A stretch of DNA of 64,000 nt from contig NZ_JAJQXA010000007.1 in NCBI RefSeq assembly GCF_021245985.1, positions 124,001-188,000 of the forward strand, read 5' to 3'. A model generated the notes under the pieces. That model was not told the DNA's origin. It did no database searches and saw nothing but the letters and a program-made list of their open reading frames with translations. Positions within the stretch are counted from its first letter, which is position 1. Every line of letters starts with the position of its first letter. Of this stretch, positions 1 through 8,032 are shown one piece after another. The position numbers were made by a program, and so were the translations under genes. This stretch comes from Flavobacterium soyae (GTDB lineage: Bacteria > Bacteroidota > Bacteroidia > Flavobacteriales > Flavobacteriaceae).

Positions 1-61
1 TAAATACCATAACTGTAGTTATTGATGTTAGTACAACTGCAACAATTTTTTTTGTCTTCAT
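1..61 (-). CDS. Start of a secreted or membrane protein, cut by the window edge
   Basis: An ATG on the minus strand at 59-61 opens a frame that stays open to the window edge. The 20 residues visible begin MKTKKIVAVVLTS and look like a signal peptide or first membrane segment: a lysine-rich start followed by a hydrophobic stretch. It begins 11 bases after the stop of the NTF2-like gene and is probably cotranscribed with it. Its function cannot be told from this fragment. Confidence 0.55.
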   Translation of the reverse strand, partial: MKTKKIVAVVLTSITTVMVF

Positions 62-72
62 AAGGATGGATA

Positions 73-513
73 TTAAACGTTTAATTCTCTAGCATCAATA
101 ATAATAAAGTAGCCTATGCGCTCCTTAATGAACCATTTTCCACCTTGAAAAACATATTTGTCGTCGTATTTAACGCTGTAATCTGTGAGAATATTTTTCC
201 CTTCAACTTCCCGAATCATTTTCATTTGTGTAAATGATATACCAGAAGCGGTATCGCCATTAACTTCTACAGTATGTTGACCATTTAAGGTAAAGTATGT
301 CTTCACTTGAGTTGCATGCTCATTGAAATCCTTTTCCATATTCTCTCTTCCGGAAACGCTGGATATTAGATGGTTATTCATGTAAACATCGTATTTCATG
401 TCGGGTGTGAATAAATCCATTACTTGCGATATTTTTTTTTCATCGCCTAAAGATGCGTAGGCATCAATTAAGTTTCTTAATTCTTCTTTAGCTTTTAAAA
501 TCTCTAGTGTCAT
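73..513 (-). CDS. NTF2/SnoaL-like protein
   Basis: 146 residues with the pattern of the SnoaL/NTF2-like alpha+beta barrel. The N-terminal helix pair includes LRNLIDAYASLGDEKK; the strands that follow include DYSVKYDDKYVFQGGKWFI. This fold is used by small polyketide-type cyclases, isomerases and binding proteins, so the exact reaction cannot be assigned. No signal peptide is visible, so it is probably cytoplasmic. It lies 40 bases downstream of the NAD(P)-binding oxidoreductase on the same strand and is probably in one transcript with it. Such pairs with an HxlR regulator are common in accessory detoxification loci. The family call is fair; the role is unknown. Confidence 0.7.
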   Translation of the reverse strand: MTLEILKAKEELRNLIDAYASLGDEKKISQVMDLFTPDMKYDVYMNNHLISSVSGRENMEKDFNEHATQVKTYFTLNGQHTVEVNGDTASGISFTQMKMIREVEGKNILTDYSVKYDDKYVFQGGKWFIKERIGYFIIIDARELNV

Positions 514-553
514 AATTTTGTTGTTTTAATTTATTTTGAAAATTTATTTATGA

Positions 554-1192
554 TTAATTGCTTACAATTGGTGCTTGATGTAAATAGGTTCTATCATCAA
601 CTTGTTTGATTAGAAAGTGTGCTAAGTCTGCTCTCGAAAGCCAAAAGTTTTTAACTTTACCGTCGCCAGAATATCCGATATTGAATTTGCCTTTTGGTTT
701 TTGGTTGCTCAATTTTGGTAGTCTTACCATTGTCCAATTAAGTTTACTATTCTCAACTGTTTTTCCTAATTCTTCAATATCCTTTAATATTGAATTTCTT
801 GCAATAATTTTAAGAATCCAAACACCAAAATCAATCCAGAAATGAAACTTATCTTTAGTATCTCTGAAGCTTGATGATACAGCAGCGACCAATCTCTTTA
901 CGTTATTCTGATGCATCGATTTGATTATTAGTTTTACGCCTTTAGAAATCGGTAGAGACTTGTCAAAATTCATCGGACCTAATAAAGTAATTACAGCATC
1001 AGCGCCTATTATGGCTTGATTTACTTTATCCGCTTCGTCCAATTCGCCTTTTATGATTTGAAGATTTTTGTGTTGAAATGTAATCTTTTCAGGATTTCTT
1101 GCAAATACTGTAACATGATATCCTGATTCCAAAGCTTCTTTAATTGTAAGGAGTCCTGAAACACCTGTTCCTCCAAATATGGTAATATTCAT
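554..1192 (-). CDS. NAD(P)-binding oxidoreductase, NmrA/SDR-like
   Basis: 212 residues. The N-terminus MNITIFGGTGVSGLLTIKEA carries the GxxGxxG dinucleotide-binding turn, and VTVFARNPEKI follows strand 2, where an Arg is often used for the NADP phosphate. ADAVITLLGP matches the third strand of atypical short-chain dehydrogenases of the NAD(P)H-binding (NmrA/YwnB) group. No YxxxK active site is evident, so it may be a redox sensor or a reductase with an unknown substrate. The start sits 106 bases from the divergent HxlR regulator, which is the usual arrangement for a regulator and its target. Confidence 0.82.
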   Translation of the reverse strand: MNITIFGGTGVSGLLTIKEALESGYHVTVFARNPEKITFQHKNLQIIKGELDEADKVNQAIIGADAVITLLGPMNFDKSLPISKGVKLIIKSMHQNNVKRLVAAVSSSFRDTKDKFHFWIDFGVWILKIIARNSILKDIEELGKTVENSKLNWTMVRLPKLSNQKPKGKFNIGYSGDGKVKNFWLSRADLAHFLIKQVDDRTYLHQAPIVSN

Positions 1193-1237
1193 AACGATTA
1201 TTTTTTTCTTGTTTATAATTATTTGACAAATCTATAC

Positions 1238-1266
1238 TATATTTGCTAACAATTTATTAGTTGTTA
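1238..1266 (+). promoter_or_regulatory. Promoter and candidate HxlR operator
   Basis: TATATTTG at 1238-1245 fits the Bacteroidota -7 consensus TAnnTTTG for the plus-strand regulator gene at 1299. Directly after it is an inverted repeat, TAACAA (1247-1252), 8-base spacer, TTGTTA (1261-1266). This would overlap the transcription start and is well placed for autoregulation. The function is inferred from position only. Confidence 0.4.
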
Positions 1267-1298
1267 CCTAAAGGTTAGCGACTTACAAAAGCGTACTT

Positions 1299-1697
1299 AT
1301 GGGAAATTCAAAAGAAAATCAAATAGACAGCAAAGCATTTACTGAAGAATGTAATACAGTTTTAATGGCTGTTTCAGACGCACTTTATGCGATTGGAGGT
1401 AAATGGAAACTGATGATTATAATTTCAATGGCAAGAGGAAACAAAAGATTCACTGAAATCCAGCGACAAGTAAGTGGTATTTCAGCAAGAGTACTTTCAA
1501 GTGAACTTAAAGAATTGGAAATGAATGGATTTATCATAAAGAAAGTTGCTGTTGGATATCCGATAACAATTGAATATGAATTATTGCCTTATAGCCATAC
1601 ACTCGAAGAGGTTGTTGGGGCTATGACAAAATGGGGTATGCAGCACCGTCAAAAAATAAAAGATGAAACAGCTGTAAGTGCTTCCAAGAAAGTTTAA
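1299..1697 (+). CDS. HxlR-family transcriptional regulator
   Basis: 132 residues with the winged-helix pattern of HxlR/DUF24 regulators. VSDALYAIGGKWKLMIIISM is the family's hallmark first helix and strand, followed by RFTEIQRQVSGISARVLSSE as recognition helix region and a wing around VGYPITIEYELLPY. These proteins often sense electrophiles or oxidants through a Cys near the N-terminus; here one Cys (residue 18, in EECNTV) precedes the first helix, as expected. It is transcribed away from the NAD(P)-binding oxidoreductase, which is its likely target. A hairpin terminator follows the stop codon. Confidence 0.9.
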   Translation: MGNSKENQIDSKAFTEECNTVLMAVSDALYAIGGKWKLMIIISMARGNKRFTEIQRQVSGISARVLSSELKELEMNGFIIKKVAVGYPITIEYELLPYSHTLEEVVGAMTKWGMQHRQKIKDETAVSASKKV

Positions 1698-1721
1698 GAA
1701 AGAGTGTAACTAAAGTTACCT

Positions 1722-1755
1722 AAAAAAGGCTGAAGTTTGCGCTTCAGCCTTTTTT
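1722..1755. terminator. Bidirectional intrinsic terminator
   Basis: A perfect hairpin with arms AAGGCTGAAG / CTTCAGCCTT is flanked by A-run and T-run, so it works in both directions. It separates the converging HxlR regulator gene (+) and hydrolase gene (-). Confidence 0.85.
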
Positions 1756-1791
1756 ATTGAACTCCCTCAAACTCTATAAATTCTTAAAATA

Positions 1792-2859
1792 TTATATCAA
1801 ATTTTTCTTAAAAAATGCTTCCAATTTATCGAACGGAATAATATCAACTTTATCATACAAGTCAACATGGACAGCATTTGGAATAATTATCAATTCTTTT
1901 GGTTCTGCTGCCATTTTGTAAATGTCTTCACTGAAGTATCTTGAGTGTGCATTTTCGCCAGCGATTAGCAACATTGGTCTTGGCGAAATCTCTTTAATGT
2001 ATGTTAGCAACGGCATATTCATAAAAGATAATGGATTAGTAATCAACCAAGACCCATTTGAATTTACCGAGTTAGGATGAAATCCACGAGGAGTACAGTA
2101 ATAATTAAAGTAATCTACCACAAACTGAGGCTCTCCGCCAACCAATTTTGCAGGTAAAACGCGTGGACCGGCAGCAGGAGTACCATTTTCTGCATCTTTC
2201 CAACGTTGCTCACTCATTTGCTCCAGACCTGCTGTACGTTGTTCTAGTGTCATTGAATCATTGTAACCTTTTGACATAACTCTAGTCATATCATACATAC
2301 TCGTTGTAGCTACAGCTTTAACACGTTTGTCAACAGCAACCGCATTTAATGCCATTCCTGCCATTCCACAAATACCAATGATACCAATTCGTTCCCTATT
2401 AACAAATGTCTGTAATCCTAGATAGTCGACAGCCGCACCAAAATCTTCGGTATTAATATCAGGTGATGCAACGTTACGAGGCATACCTCCGCTTTCGCCA
2501 GTGTAGGATGGGTCAAATGCTAATGTCGCAAAACCACGTTCAGCCATAATTTGGGCATAAAGTCCAGAAGATTGCTCTTTTACTGCACCAAAAGGTCCAG
2601 AAATGGCAAGTGCTGATAAGGTTTCTTTTCCACGATTTTTTGGAAGATATAAATCTCCTACTAACGAAATTCCATAGCGATTTTTAAAAGTTACTTTTTC
2701 TCTTGTAACTTTATCGCTTAATTTGAAGGTGTAATGATCTTGATTGTTTGAAGTTTCCATATTCTTTTCTTTTTGATTTAATTTTGTTTTACTGTTCTGA
2801 CCGTATGCCTGTCCCAATATCATTATTGAAACGATGACAATAAATTTTAATATTTTCAT
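1792..2859 (-). CDS. Alpha/beta hydrolase, probably exported
   Basis: 355 residues from the chosen start MKILKFIVIVSIMILGQAYG, which gives a good signal peptide; an in-frame start 45 bases upstream (2904) would only add a non-signal extension. The core is a dienelactone-hydrolase/peptidase-S15-like fold. FDPSYTGESGG is the loop after strand 4, and IGIIGICGMAGMAL is the nucleophile elbow, with Cys in the GxCxxxG context instead of Ser, as in dienelactone hydrolases. A late Asp/Glu lies near LLIAGENAHSRYF and the His in IPNAVHVDLYD. The substrate is unknown. It is followed by the bidirectional terminator. Confidence 0.78.
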   Translation of the reverse strand: MKILKFIVIVSIMILGQAYGQNSKTKLNQKEKNMETSNNQDHYTFKLSDKVTREKVTFKNRYGISLVGDLYLPKNRGKETLSALAISGPFGAVKEQSSGLYAQIMAERGFATLAFDPSYTGESGGMPRNVASPDINTEDFGAAVDYLGLQTFVNRERIGIIGICGMAGMALNAVAVDKRVKAVATTSMYDMTRVMSKGYNDSMTLEQRTAGLEQMSEQRWKDAENGTPAAGPRVLPAKLVGGEPQFVVDYFNYYCTPRGFHPNSVNSNGSWLITNPLSFMNMPLLTYIKEISPRPMLLIAGENAHSRYFSEDIYKMAAEPKELIIIPNAVHVDLYDKVDIIPFDKLEAFFKKNLI

Positions 2860-3006
2860 ACTTTTTAATTTTATGTTTATTATTTTTCTATATATCAAAA
2901 TCACAACGACAGTCCACTAGACATCTAACAGCAATCTATCATATTTTGATGTTTTAAGTTGTAGATTTTACTTTTCGAATACAAGTTATTTTACCACTTT
3001 TACTTC

Positions 3007-3567
3007 TTAGTATTGGTCATAGAAGACTAAACTTGCTTGAGCAAGTGCGTTTTTAAAGAGGTTAAATCCAACACCCGGCGGAAGTGTATTTTCATTCAAA
3101 CCTAAGTGATCTGTCTTTAATGCATATATAGTTATCGTATACTTATGGATTCCTGTGTTTGGAGGGGGACACGAACCTCCATATCCCGGAACACCAAAGT
3201 CCGTTAAGGATTGTATTGCTCCTTTTGGTGTGAGTTTGGCAGAAATGTTTCCTGCACCTGAGACCAGTTCGTTGACATTTGCAGGTATATCAAAAACTAT
3301 CCAGTGCCACCATCCACTGCCAGTAGGAGCATCAGAGTCGAACATTGTAATGGCAAAACTCTTAGTGTCCTGTGGAGCATTTTGCCAAGATATTTGCGGT
3401 GATTGGTTTTCGCCATTGCAGCCAAGACTGTTTAGTCTCTCTTTTGCAGTTGCCTGTCCTTGAAGATTTTTACTGGTAAGTGTAAATGTTTTCTGGGCAA
3501 AAGTAGCGGTTCCCGTAACTAGGCAAATTATTAATATTGTAATCCTTTTTATTCTTAAATTTTTCAT
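3007..3567 (-). CDS. YbhB/YbcL-type PEBP (Raf kinase inhibitor-like) protein, exported
   Basis: 186 residues starting at MKNLRIKRITILIICLVTG, a signal peptide ending near ATFAQ; the longer frame from 3594 adds residues with no support. PEBP motifs are clear. NGENQSPQISWQNAPQDTKS is the first conserved block. DSDAPTGSGWWHWIVFDIP corresponds to the DPDxP-to-HWxxxDIP ligand pocket. FGVPGYGGSCPPPNTGIHKY is the GYxGPxPPxGxHxY block, with the usual GP changed to SC. The function of bacterial PEBP proteins is poorly known; phosphate- or lipid-like ligands are suspected. Confidence 0.88.
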   Translation of the reverse strand: MKNLRIKRITILIICLVTGTATFAQKTFTLTSKNLQGQATAKERLNSLGCNGENQSPQISWQNAPQDTKSFAITMFDSDAPTGSGWWHWIVFDIPANVNELVSGAGNISAKLTPKGAIQSLTDFGVPGYGGSCPPPNTGIHKYTITIYALKTDHLGLNENTLPPGVGFNLFKNALAQASLVFYDQY

Positions 3568-3672
3568 TTTACTTCGTTTTAAATTACAAAGCAAAATTAC
3601 ACTAAGAGCTTTTCAACGACATTGCTAAGAGGCTCAATTTTATTTGTTATAAAGCTCAAATTCATGAATAAA

Positions 3673-4500
3673 CTATACTTTATTTGGGGAGACTCCGTAT
3701 TGTTTTTTAAAAGCAATAGAAAAATGTGAAGGATTTTTAAAACCGACCTCTACATATACATCATTTACTTTTTTACCATCCTCTTTTAGCTTAATGTAAG
3801 CAGCCTCTAATCTCCTTTTGATTAACCATTTTTGAGGTGTGAGGTTACTAATTCTTGAAAAGTCACGTTTAAATGTTGCCAGACTTCTGCCTGTATAGGA
3901 TGCAATCTGTTCCATCGTAAGATCTTCTGTGTAGTTTTTGTTCAAGAAGTCAAGTATATCTACTTTCCACGGTTCGGTGAAGTCAAAAAGAATGGGAAAA
4001 AAAATATCGGAGTTATTCAATATAGCGTAAATACCTTCCAAAAGCTTTAAATTTATTATGACTTCTGTAGGTTTTACATTCTCATCAAAATAAGGTGTTA
4101 GAGATTGAAACAAGCTAATAATGTCAGCTTGGGGATTTATTTTAAAAATACCTTTCTCTGTTAATTCATATTTTTTTGGTAATTTGTCTTTATCCATTTT
4201 AGCATAAAACTCCCGTAATACAGTCCGATTGAAGACAAGAGAAATTCCTTTGTAAGAATCTTTTCCTTTACTCTTCTTGTACATAACAGCACGGTGATTT
4301 CGTCGGATAAAGACACATTCACCTGCTTTAATATTAATTCTTTCTTTATCGTTTTCGATGGTTTGCTGACCTGAATATAGATAGGATAATATATGTTCGG
4401 GTGCAGCTTCTACACATTTTTCAGCTTGTTCATTAAAGCATGACAAAAATATGCCCGAATAGCTTATTACTTTTAAGTCTTCATTTTGCTTTGTATCCAT
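3673..4500 (-). CDS. AraC-family transcriptional regulator
   Basis: 275 residues. The N-terminal half is a cupin-like sensor region with GECVFIRRNHRAVMYKKSKG. The last 100 residues are the AraC double helix-turn-helix: first helices near LTMEQIASYTGRSLATFKRD, and the signature near KVNDVYVEVGFKNPSHFSIA followed by FKKQYGVSP. The gene stands alone, with 78 bases to the PEBP gene downstream and 225 bases of gap to the integrase gene upstream. Its target is not evident; the PEBP and hydrolase genes just downstream on the same strand are candidates. Confidence 0.9.
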   Translation of the reverse strand: MDTKQNEDLKVISYSGIFLSCFNEQAEKCVEAAPEHILSYLYSGQQTIENDKERINIKAGECVFIRRNHRAVMYKKSKGKDSYKGISLVFNRTVLREFYAKMDKDKLPKKYELTEKGIFKINPQADIISLFQSLTPYFDENVKPTEVIINLKLLEGIYAILNNSDIFFPILFDFTEPWKVDILDFLNKNYTEDLTMEQIASYTGRSLATFKRDFSRISNLTPQKWLIKRRLEAAYIKLKEDGKKVNDVYVEVGFKNPSHFSIAFKKQYGVSPNKV

Positions 4501-4725
4501 ATAATGTCAATTTTTCAATTAAACTTTTAACAAAGATAGGTGTTAAGTAATAAAATTACTTTGTTATAAGGCTCAAATAGTATTGCTGAGAGGTTCACTT
4601 TGAATTTTATTTGCTTCACAAACTACTATTTACCAATATATAAGGATTTGTTACGAAGAAATGTTGTAATTCAAATAAAAGTAAATGGAATTACTAAAAT
4701 TTAGCATTGATAAAATTTGAGACCA

Positions 4726-5982
4726 CTAAGATGATTTCGTTGTTGCACTTTGGTTACTCACGTTGAGAAATTTATTCTTCAATATCATCATATCCTCACT
4801 TACTTTTCTATCCAACACTTTTGCATAGTGTTGAGTTGTTCTCAAATTCTTATGCCCAAGCATTTTACTAACACTTTCAATGGGAACTCCATTTGTAAGT
4901 GTTACAGTTGTTGCAAAAGTATGTCGGGCGATGTGAAAAGTAAGTTCTTTATCAATCTCACAAACACCTGCAATCTCTTTTAAATAAGCATTCATCTTTT
5001 GGTTTGATAGAATAGGGAGTAGTTTATTATTTCCTATACATTGAGGATGATTTTCGTATTTATCGATTATTACTTGTGTAAGCGGTAGAATAGGAATCTT
5101 TGAAGCACTCTCTGTTTTTTGACGATGGGTAAAAATCCATTTCTCTCCATCAATACCGATGCTTATATGGGATTTTGTCAAGTTTTTGACATCAATGTAA
5201 GCCAGCCCCGTAAAACAGCTGAAAAGGAATATATCACGTACAAGTGATAATCTTTCCGTTTTTAAATCTTTTTCAATGATACTTTGAACTTCTTGTTCAG
5301 TTAAATATACTAAATATACACGTTCAACTTCTTTAACTTTCGATTTATAGTTGGCAAAAGGATTTTTGTCTAACCAATCATTTGCCAAACAAATTTTGAT
5401 TATTTTGCTGAAATTCTTGATGTATTTTACGGCTGTATTATTGGCACAATTTCTAACGCTTCTCAAATAGAATTCATAATCAGAAATAAAGGCATGATTT
5501 ATTTTCGTAATTTCTATATCGGATACATTGTATTTCCATTCCAAAAACTCAACGGTATGCTTTAACGAAGTAGTGTAGCGTTCTAATGTTCCGGGAGCAT
5601 ATTCTTTGCCTACCAGTTCTTTAATTTTATTGTTGTGGTCTTGGAAGATAGGAACAAGCATACGCTGTTTTTCTTCTGAACCAAATAGCTTGTCTTTAAA
5701 ATTATCAATGCTCAAATCTTCACCCTTATGGATAAGCTCCATTTGAATATCTAGTACTTTAGATTTCATCAAGTCAAGATAACTATTAATTGAACGGGCT
5801 TCTTCTGTAGTACCTTTCATTTTAGACGCTTCTGACGACCATCTGCTAGGGTCAATGAATTTTTTCGTACTGAATTCTGTTCTATCTCCGTTTACTGTAA
5901 GACGGACATAAATTGGAAATTGCCCTTTGGCGTTAACCTTGGTAGATTTTGCATAGAAATGCAGGTTTACTTTTGCTTTCAT
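4726..5982 (-). CDS. Tyrosine recombinase/integrase, Bacteroides type
   Basis: 418 residues. Order: an Arm-type N-terminal region (AKSTKVNAKGQFPIYVRLTV), a SAM-like core-binding domain (about 100-200) and a catalytic domain. In the catalytic domain, box II HIARHTFATT and LGHKNLRTTQHYAKV give His, Arg, His and the nucleophilic Tyr. The box I position reads FTGLAYIDV, so the usual first catalytic Arg is Ala; IntDOT of CTnDOT is a known family member that also lacks this Arg. The gene is transcribed away from a tRNA-Ser 280 bases upstream, a common integrase position. No transfer genes are visible between 1 and 4700, so any element would have to extend past the left edge or be a remnant. Confidence 0.9.
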   Translation of the reverse strand: MKAKVNLHFYAKSTKVNAKGQFPIYVRLTVNGDRTEFSTKKFIDPSRWSSEASKMKGTTEEARSINSYLDLMKSKVLDIQMELIHKGEDLSIDNFKDKLFGSEEKQRMLVPIFQDHNNKIKELVGKEYAPGTLERYTTSLKHTVEFLEWKYNVSDIEITKINHAFISDYEFYLRSVRNCANNTAVKYIKNFSKIIKICLANDWLDKNPFANYKSKVKEVERVYLVYLTEQEVQSIIEKDLKTERLSLVRDIFLFSCFTGLAYIDVKNLTKSHISIGIDGEKWIFTHRQKTESASKIPILPLTQVIIDKYENHPQCIGNNKLLPILSNQKMNAYLKEIAGVCEIDKELTFHIARHTFATTVTLTNGVPIESVSKMLGHKNLRTTQHYAKVLDRKVSEDMMILKNKFLNVSNQSATTKSS

Positions 5983-6089
5983 TTTACTGACTGATTAATT
6001 ATTTTTCAAGTTAAATTCCTAATCCAAGCCAGACAAGATGTTTACTGAGTGAACAAGCTATTGAACACGTTGTTAACCCCAATGTTTGC

Positions 6090-6156
6090 AAGGGGTAAAG
6101 GATTTTAGCGAGACCCTAGATTTCTAGTTTTTTCTAGGGTCTCGCGTTTGCCCCTT
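6090..6156. repeat. Long composite hairpin between integrase and tRNA-Ser
   Basis: A perfect 12-bp inverted repeat, CGAGACCCTAGA at 6109-6120 with its complement at 6133-6144, is wrapped by a second stem, AAGGGGTAAA at 6090-6099 with TTTGCCCCTT at 6147-6156 (one G.U pair). No clear T-run follows on either strand. It may be a recombinase site, a replication or transfer structure of the integrated element, or a strong transcription block. Confidence 0.5.
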
Positions 6157-6199
6157 TAGAGATGGAATTCGATGAATAATTTGGTAAGTCTGTAAAAGC

Positions 6200-6236
6200 A
6201 AAAAACCCCGAAAATCATAGGATTTTCGAGGTTTTG
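6200..6236 (-). terminator. Terminator of tRNA-Ser
   Basis: On the minus strand the stem AACCTCGAAAATC / GATTTTCGGGGTT (one G.U pair, loop CTAT) is followed by a T-run. It lies about 25 bases past the tRNA 3' end. Confidence 0.8.
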
Positions 6237-6259
6237 ATACCGTTTAGGATTTTTTTCAG

Positions 6260-6344
6260 CGGAGAAAGAGGGATTCGAACCCCCGGACCTGTTACAGTCA
6301 ACAGTTTTCAAGACTGCCGCATTCGACCGCTCTGCCATTTCTCC
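6260..6344 (-). tRNA. tRNA-Ser (anticodon TGA)
   Basis: 85 nt folding as a class II tRNA. The acceptor stem is GGAGAAA / TTTCTCC with discriminator G, the anticodon loop is CTTGAAA with anticodon TGA, a long variable arm follows (GACTGTAACAG region), and the T-loop is GGTTCGAATCC. The CCA end is not encoded. It has its own promoter and terminator. Its 3' end is a typical integration target, but no second copy of that end is found in this window. Confidence 0.96.
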
Positions 6345-6376
6345 AGTATGTCGCTATCATTTCGTGATTGCGAGTG

Positions 6377-6406
6377 CAAATATAAGACGGTTTTTCGGTT
6401 CTCAAA
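6377..6406 (-). promoter_or_regulatory. Promoter of tRNA-Ser
   Basis: On the minus strand TTTG (6403-6406) and TATATTTG (6377-6384) are separated by 18 bases, a near-ideal Bacteroidota -33/-7 pair. Transcription would start roughly 25-30 bases before the tRNA. Confidence 0.7.
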
Positions 6407-6495
6407 ACTTTTTTTAGACTTTTTTTGAAACTTTTTTTAAATAATTTTCAAGTATCTAATTATCAGTATTTCCGAAAAATAGATTTTAGAAAAAA

Positions 6496-6894
6496 TTAAT
6501 CCAAGTTGTCCAAAATTGGTGTTGGTTTCTTGTTTTCATCGACAGCAACAAACGAGAAAGTTCCTGAAACTACCGTTTCGCGAAGCTCAGAATACATTTG
6601 CTCCATAAAAATATCAACGTGAATTTTACAGCTCGTTCTTCCAACGCTGTCAACTTTTGCCACTAATTCGATTAAAGTACCGGCCGGAATCGCTTTTTTA
6701 AAGTCGATTTGACCTGTTGATATCGTAACTACTTTTTTACGACTGAAACGAGTAGCACAAATAAAAGCCACTTCGTCCATTAAATGAAGCGCAGTTCCTC
6801 CAAATAAAGTATCATAATGATTCGTTGTACTTGGGAAAACTGCTTTGAAAATATGTGTTTCAGATTTTAAAATTCTTTCTTCTAATGTACCCAT
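6496..6894 (-). CDS. Acyl-CoA thioesterase, hotdog fold
   Basis: 132 residues of a single hotdog domain like YciA/BACH enzymes, which hydrolyse acyl-CoA to free acid and CoA. The helix carries HYDTLFGGTALHLMDEVAF, where the Asp-Glu pair and Gly-Gly match the family active site; strands include VVTISTGQIDFKKAIPAGTL and TCKIHVDIFME. It is cytoplasmic. It lies 5 bases after the riboflavin gene and is the last gene of the core minus-strand run, so it is probably cotranscribed. Confidence 0.9.
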   Translation of the reverse strand: MGTLEERILKSETHIFKAVFPSTTNHYDTLFGGTALHLMDEVAFICATRFSRKKVVTISTGQIDFKKAIPAGTLIELVAKVDSVGRTSCKIHVDIFMEQMYSELRETVVSGTFSFVAVDENKKPTPILDNLD

Positions 6895-6899
6895 AAAGA

Positions 6900-8030
6900 T
6901 TAGTAAGTTACGTATTCAGTGATTTCAAGGCCATATCCAATCATTCCAACACGTTTTGTTTGTTCCGTGTTCGAAACCAGTCTAATCTTAGAAATATCAA
7001 TATCGTGAAGGATTTGAGCCCCAATCCCGTAATCTTTACTGTCTATGATGACTTTCGGCGCTTTTAATGTTCCTTGAGCTTGTAATGTTTTAAGCTCAGA
7101 AATTCTGTTTAATAAATTTACAGCCGTCATATCCTGATTGATAAAAATAACAGCACCTTTTCCATTCTCATTAATTACTTTAAACATATCGTCTAACTGC
7201 TGTTCTGCATTATTAGTCAATGTTCCTAATAAGTCATTATTTACCTGCGAAGAGTGAATTCTTGTCAAAATAGGCTCTCCAAGGTTCCATGTTCCTTTAG
7301 TTAAAGCAATATGAATTTGTTTATTTGTAGTCTGCTCGTAAGCTCTTAATCTAAAAGTTCCAAAACGGGTTTCGATATCAAAATCTTCTTTTTTAATGAT
7401 AAGGCTGTCATGCTGCATTCTGTAAGCAACCAAATCTTCAATCGAAACTAATTTTAAATCAAATTTCTTAGCCACTTTTATAAGTTCAGGCAAACGAGAC
7501 ATTGTTCCGTCTTCATTCAAAATTTCGCAGATAACACCAGCAGGTTTGAAACCTGCTAATCTTGCAAAATCAATTGCAGCTTCCGTATGTCCTGTTCTTC
7601 TTAAAACACCACCTTGTTTAGCAATCAAAGGAAAAATATGTCCCGGGCGAGCTAAATCATGCGGTTTTGTATTTGGATCAACTAGAGATTGTACCGTTTT
7701 AGACCTGTCAGCAGCAGAAATACCGGTTGTAACACCATTTCCTTTTAAATCAACAGAAACCGTAAAAGCAGTTTCCATATGATCTGTATTATTGGTAACC
7801 ATGGCACGTAAATCAAGTTCCTTGCAGCGGCTTTCTGTAAGTGGTGTACAGATTAATCCGCGTCCGTGTGTAGCCATGAAATTGATCATATCAGGAGTAA
7901 CTTTTTCGGCTGCGGCTAAAAAGTCACCTTCATTTTCGCGATCTTCATCATCAACTACAATGATTACTTTACCTTGACGAATATCTTCTATAGCTTCTTC
8001 AATGGTATTAAGTTGAATTTTTGTTGACAT
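6900..8030 (-). CDS. ribB: 3,4-dihydroxy-2-butanone-4-phosphate synthase with a degenerate GTP cyclohydrolase II domain (RibBX-like)
   Basis: 376 residues. The first 205 form RibB, which makes dihydroxybutanone phosphate from ribulose 5-phosphate: [11 protein letters not shown] (27-37), [12 protein letters not shown] and [16 protein letters not shown] are intact. The rest aligns to GTP cyclohydrolase II but has lost its chemistry. The three zinc Cys are replaced ([11 protein letters not shown] where HSECLTGD is expected, TNNAE where RCDCG is expected), and the RQEGRGIGL loop reads NQDMTAVNL. So only the RibB step is likely active here, as reported for RibBX proteins, and a true RibA should exist elsewhere in the genome. 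The gene ends 2 bases from the permease gene upstream, in one operon. Confidence 0.9.
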   Translation of the reverse strand: MSTKIQLNTIEEAIEDIRQGKVIIVVDDEDRENEGDFLAAAEKVTPDMINFMATHGRGLICTPLTESRCKELDLRAMVTNNTDHMETAFTVSVDLKGNGVTTGISAADRSKTVQSLVDPNTKPHDLARPGHIFPLIAKQGGVLRRTGHTEAAIDFARLAGFKPAGVICEILNEDGTMSRLPELIKVAKKFDLKLVSIEDLVAYRMQHDSLIIKKEDFDIETRFGTFRLRAYEQTTNKQIHIALTKGTWNLGEPILTRIHSSQVNNDLLGTLTNNAEQQLDDMFKVINENGKGAVIFINQDMTAVNLLNRISELKTLQAQGTLKAPKVIIDSKDYGIGAQILHDIDISKIRLVSNTEQTKRVGMIGYGLEITEYVTY

Positions 8031-8032
8031 AA

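Noticed and set aside
6156..6338. A 60-residue minus-strand open frame across the tRNA
   Set aside because: It lies over the tRNA-Ser and its terminator; the peptide is a by-product of tRNA sequence.
6900..8030. Active bifunctional RibBA
   Set aside because: The second domain has lost its zinc ligands and catalytic loop.
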